64,000 bases of DNA from Candidatus Lernaella stagnicola (GTDB lineage: Bacteria > Lernaellota > Lernaellaia > Lernaellales > Lernaellaceae), in contig JAVCCK010000027.1 in NCBI GenBank assembly GCA_030765525.1, positions 300,910 to 364,909 on the forward strand, read 5' to 3'. The notes beneath the pieces were generated by a model. It was not told the DNA's origin, did no database searches, and saw only the letters and a program-made list of their open reading frames with translations. Positions 63,106 through 64,000 of this stretch are shown here, one piece after another. Every line of letters begins with the position of its first letter. Position 1 is the stretch's first letter. Both the position numbers and the translations under genes were made by a program.

Positions 63106-64000
63106 GTGCCGCACCGCTTGGCTGCCTTCATTTACGATCGCGCGTGGTGGATCATCGCCGCCTGTCTTCTGGTGACACTGGGGATGGCGTCGCGGCTACC
63201 GCTTTTGGAAGTAAAGGACACCGTCGAGCATTTCTTTTTGGATGGCGACCCCAGCCTGAATTACTACCACCGTTTTTTAGACCAATTTGAGTCGGACGAG
63301 TTTTTCCTCGTGGCGTTCGCAACCCAGGACGCCTACGGCGAAGAGACGTTGGCGGTCGTCCGCGATCTGACCGCGCGCCTCGAGAAGATCGAGAACATCG
63401 AGCAGGTCATCAGCTTGACCAATGTCGATGACATCCGGTCCAGCGGCGATGAACTCGACGTGGCGCCCTTGATCGGCGACCGAAGCCTGAACGCGGCGGA
63501 GCGGGCCGACGTTCTTCAGCGCGCCCAGCGCAACCCGATGATCGTGGGCAGCATCGTCGCGCCCGACGGCCGTGCCGTGGCCGTGTTCGGCCGCACCAAG
63601 CGCATCCCCGACGACTCGCAATACCGCAAGGCGCTCACGGCCGAGGTGTACGAAGCGATTGCGGCGGCGGTTCCCAAAGACACGCGCGCCTTCGCGGCGG
63701 GCGGGCCGGTTTTCTACACCGAATACGTGCAGTTCGTGCAGCGGGACTTAAGAACCTTCACGCCGCTGAGCATGGCGGTGCTGTCGCTGCTGATGATTGT
63801 CGTGTATCGCAAATGGCGCGCCGTGTGGCTGCCGATGGTGTGCATTTTGATCGCGCTGATTTGGACGCTCGGCGTGCTGCAACTGATGAACCGCTCGCTG
63901 AATCTGGTCACGAACATCATCCCGCCGCTCGTGCTGGTCATCGGCCTGGCGGTGATCGTACACGTGCTCAACCGGTACGAAGAGGCGTATCGACGCATCG
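63106..64000 (+). CDS. RND/MMPL-family exporter, 5' part (runs off window)
   Basis: Starts at GTG 63106 with GGGGGA upstream; 298 codons are visible and the frame is open at the right edge. First helix at residues ~15-32 (WWIIAACLLVTLGMA), then a periplasmic loop (residues ~35-205: VKDTVEHFFLDGDPSLNYYH; NIEQVISLTNVDDIRS), then helices from ~220 (FTPLSMAVLSLLMIVVYRKW; MVCILIALIWTLGVL; IIPPLVLVIGLAVIVHVLNR). This is the MMPL/HpnN-like predicted exporter fold of the RND superfamily, often moving lipids or hydrophobic compounds. Confidence 0.88.
   Translation, partial: MPHRLAAFIYDRAWWIIAACLLVTLGMASRLPLLEVKDTVEHFFLDGDPSLNYYHRFLDQFESDEFFLVAFATQDAYGEETLAVVRDLTARLEKIENIEQVISLTNVDDIRSSGDELDVAPLIGDRSLNAAERADVLQRAQRNPMIVGSIVAPDGRAVAVFGRTKRIPDDSQYRKALTAEVYEAIAAAVPKDTRAFAAGGPVFYTEYVQFVQRDLRTFTPLSMAVLSLLMIVVYRKWRAVWLPMVCILIALIWTLGVLQLMNRSLNLVTNIIPPLVLVIGLAVIVHVLNRYEEAYRRI

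Overview
The window is a GC-rich, gene-dense chromosomal segment of a diderm (Gram-negative type) bacterium. It carries two TonB-dependent receptors, many lipoproteins with classical lipoboxes, a TAT/NrfD respiratory module with a c-type cytochrome, a sigma-54 (NtrC-type) two-component system and an ECF sigma factor with a zinc anti-sigma factor. No rRNA, tRNA, CRISPR array or transposase was seen. A strong lineage marker is a set of lipoproteins with long Asp/Asn tracts after the lipidated Cys, plus secreted proteins with C-terminal Asp-rich tails ending in Gly-Cys. I associate this style with uncultured deltaproteobacteria-like or candidate-phylum bacteria (for example Lernaellota-like genomes). 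That placement is from memory and is not proved here.

Layout. 1-6.5 kb: 3' part of a radical SAM enzyme, glycerate kinase, a poly-Asp lipoprotein and a YyaL-type thioredoxin-domain protein. 6.6-7.5 kb: ECF sigma factor with anti-sigma factor. 7.7-12.7 kb: acyl-CoA operon (CoA-transferase/GNAT fusion, ADP-forming acyl-CoA synthetase, DRTGG-domain ATPase). 13-16.9 kb: sugar-type ABC importer. 17-18 kb: duplicated-domain lipoprotein with a clear promoter and terminator. 18.1-21.8 kb: histidine kinase, NtrC-type regulator, archaemetzincin. 22-29.9 kb: a secreted protein resembling GPI-specific phospholipase D, then two lipoproteins sharing a repeated unrecognised module (one ends in two haem-c motifs) and a TonB receptor that seems to start at CTG. 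30-32 kb: GH3 lipoprotein that seems to start at ATC. 32.1-36.8 kb: the most interesting module, an operon for a 32-residue membrane peptide, two membrane-anchored GcvH-like proteins, a tetrahaem cytochrome, a TAT 4Fe-4S protein and an NrfD-type membrane subunit.

36.8-39.5 kb is a scar region. It holds operator-like repeats, 5' fragments of a TauE/SafE gene and of a heavy-metal-binding gene facing each other, an AT-richer orphan PD-(D/E)XK-like nuclease, and the tail of a truncated membrane operon. 39.8-41.5 kb: a ThDP enzyme. 41.8-48 kb: a cobalt/nickel uptake operon (TonB receptor, His-rich lipoprotein, periplasmic protein, CbiM, CbiQ, CbiO) followed by a 26-residue membrane peptide. 48.2-50.1 kb: NarX/NarL-type two-component system. 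50.1-50.7 kb: gene-free but contains four strong hairpins. 50.7-55.8 kb: LpqC-type esterase, DUF2804 protein, diguanylate cyclase, PseG and PseI. 55.8-64 kb: surface hydrolases (TIM-barrel lipoprotein, GH172/DUF2961 protein, endonuclease/exonuclease/phosphatase-type lipoprotein, alpha/beta hydrolase) with two gene relics, ending in a truncated RND/MMPL exporter.

Taken together the genes suggest a heterotroph that displays many hydrolases and uptake lipoproteins on acidic spacers, scavenges cobalt or nickel, conserves energy from acyl-CoA, and has an unusual NrfD/H-protein membrane redox complex. Starts were reset wherever a Shine-Dalgarno sequence, signal peptide or 4-bp stop/start overlap favoured a different codon; these choices are inference.
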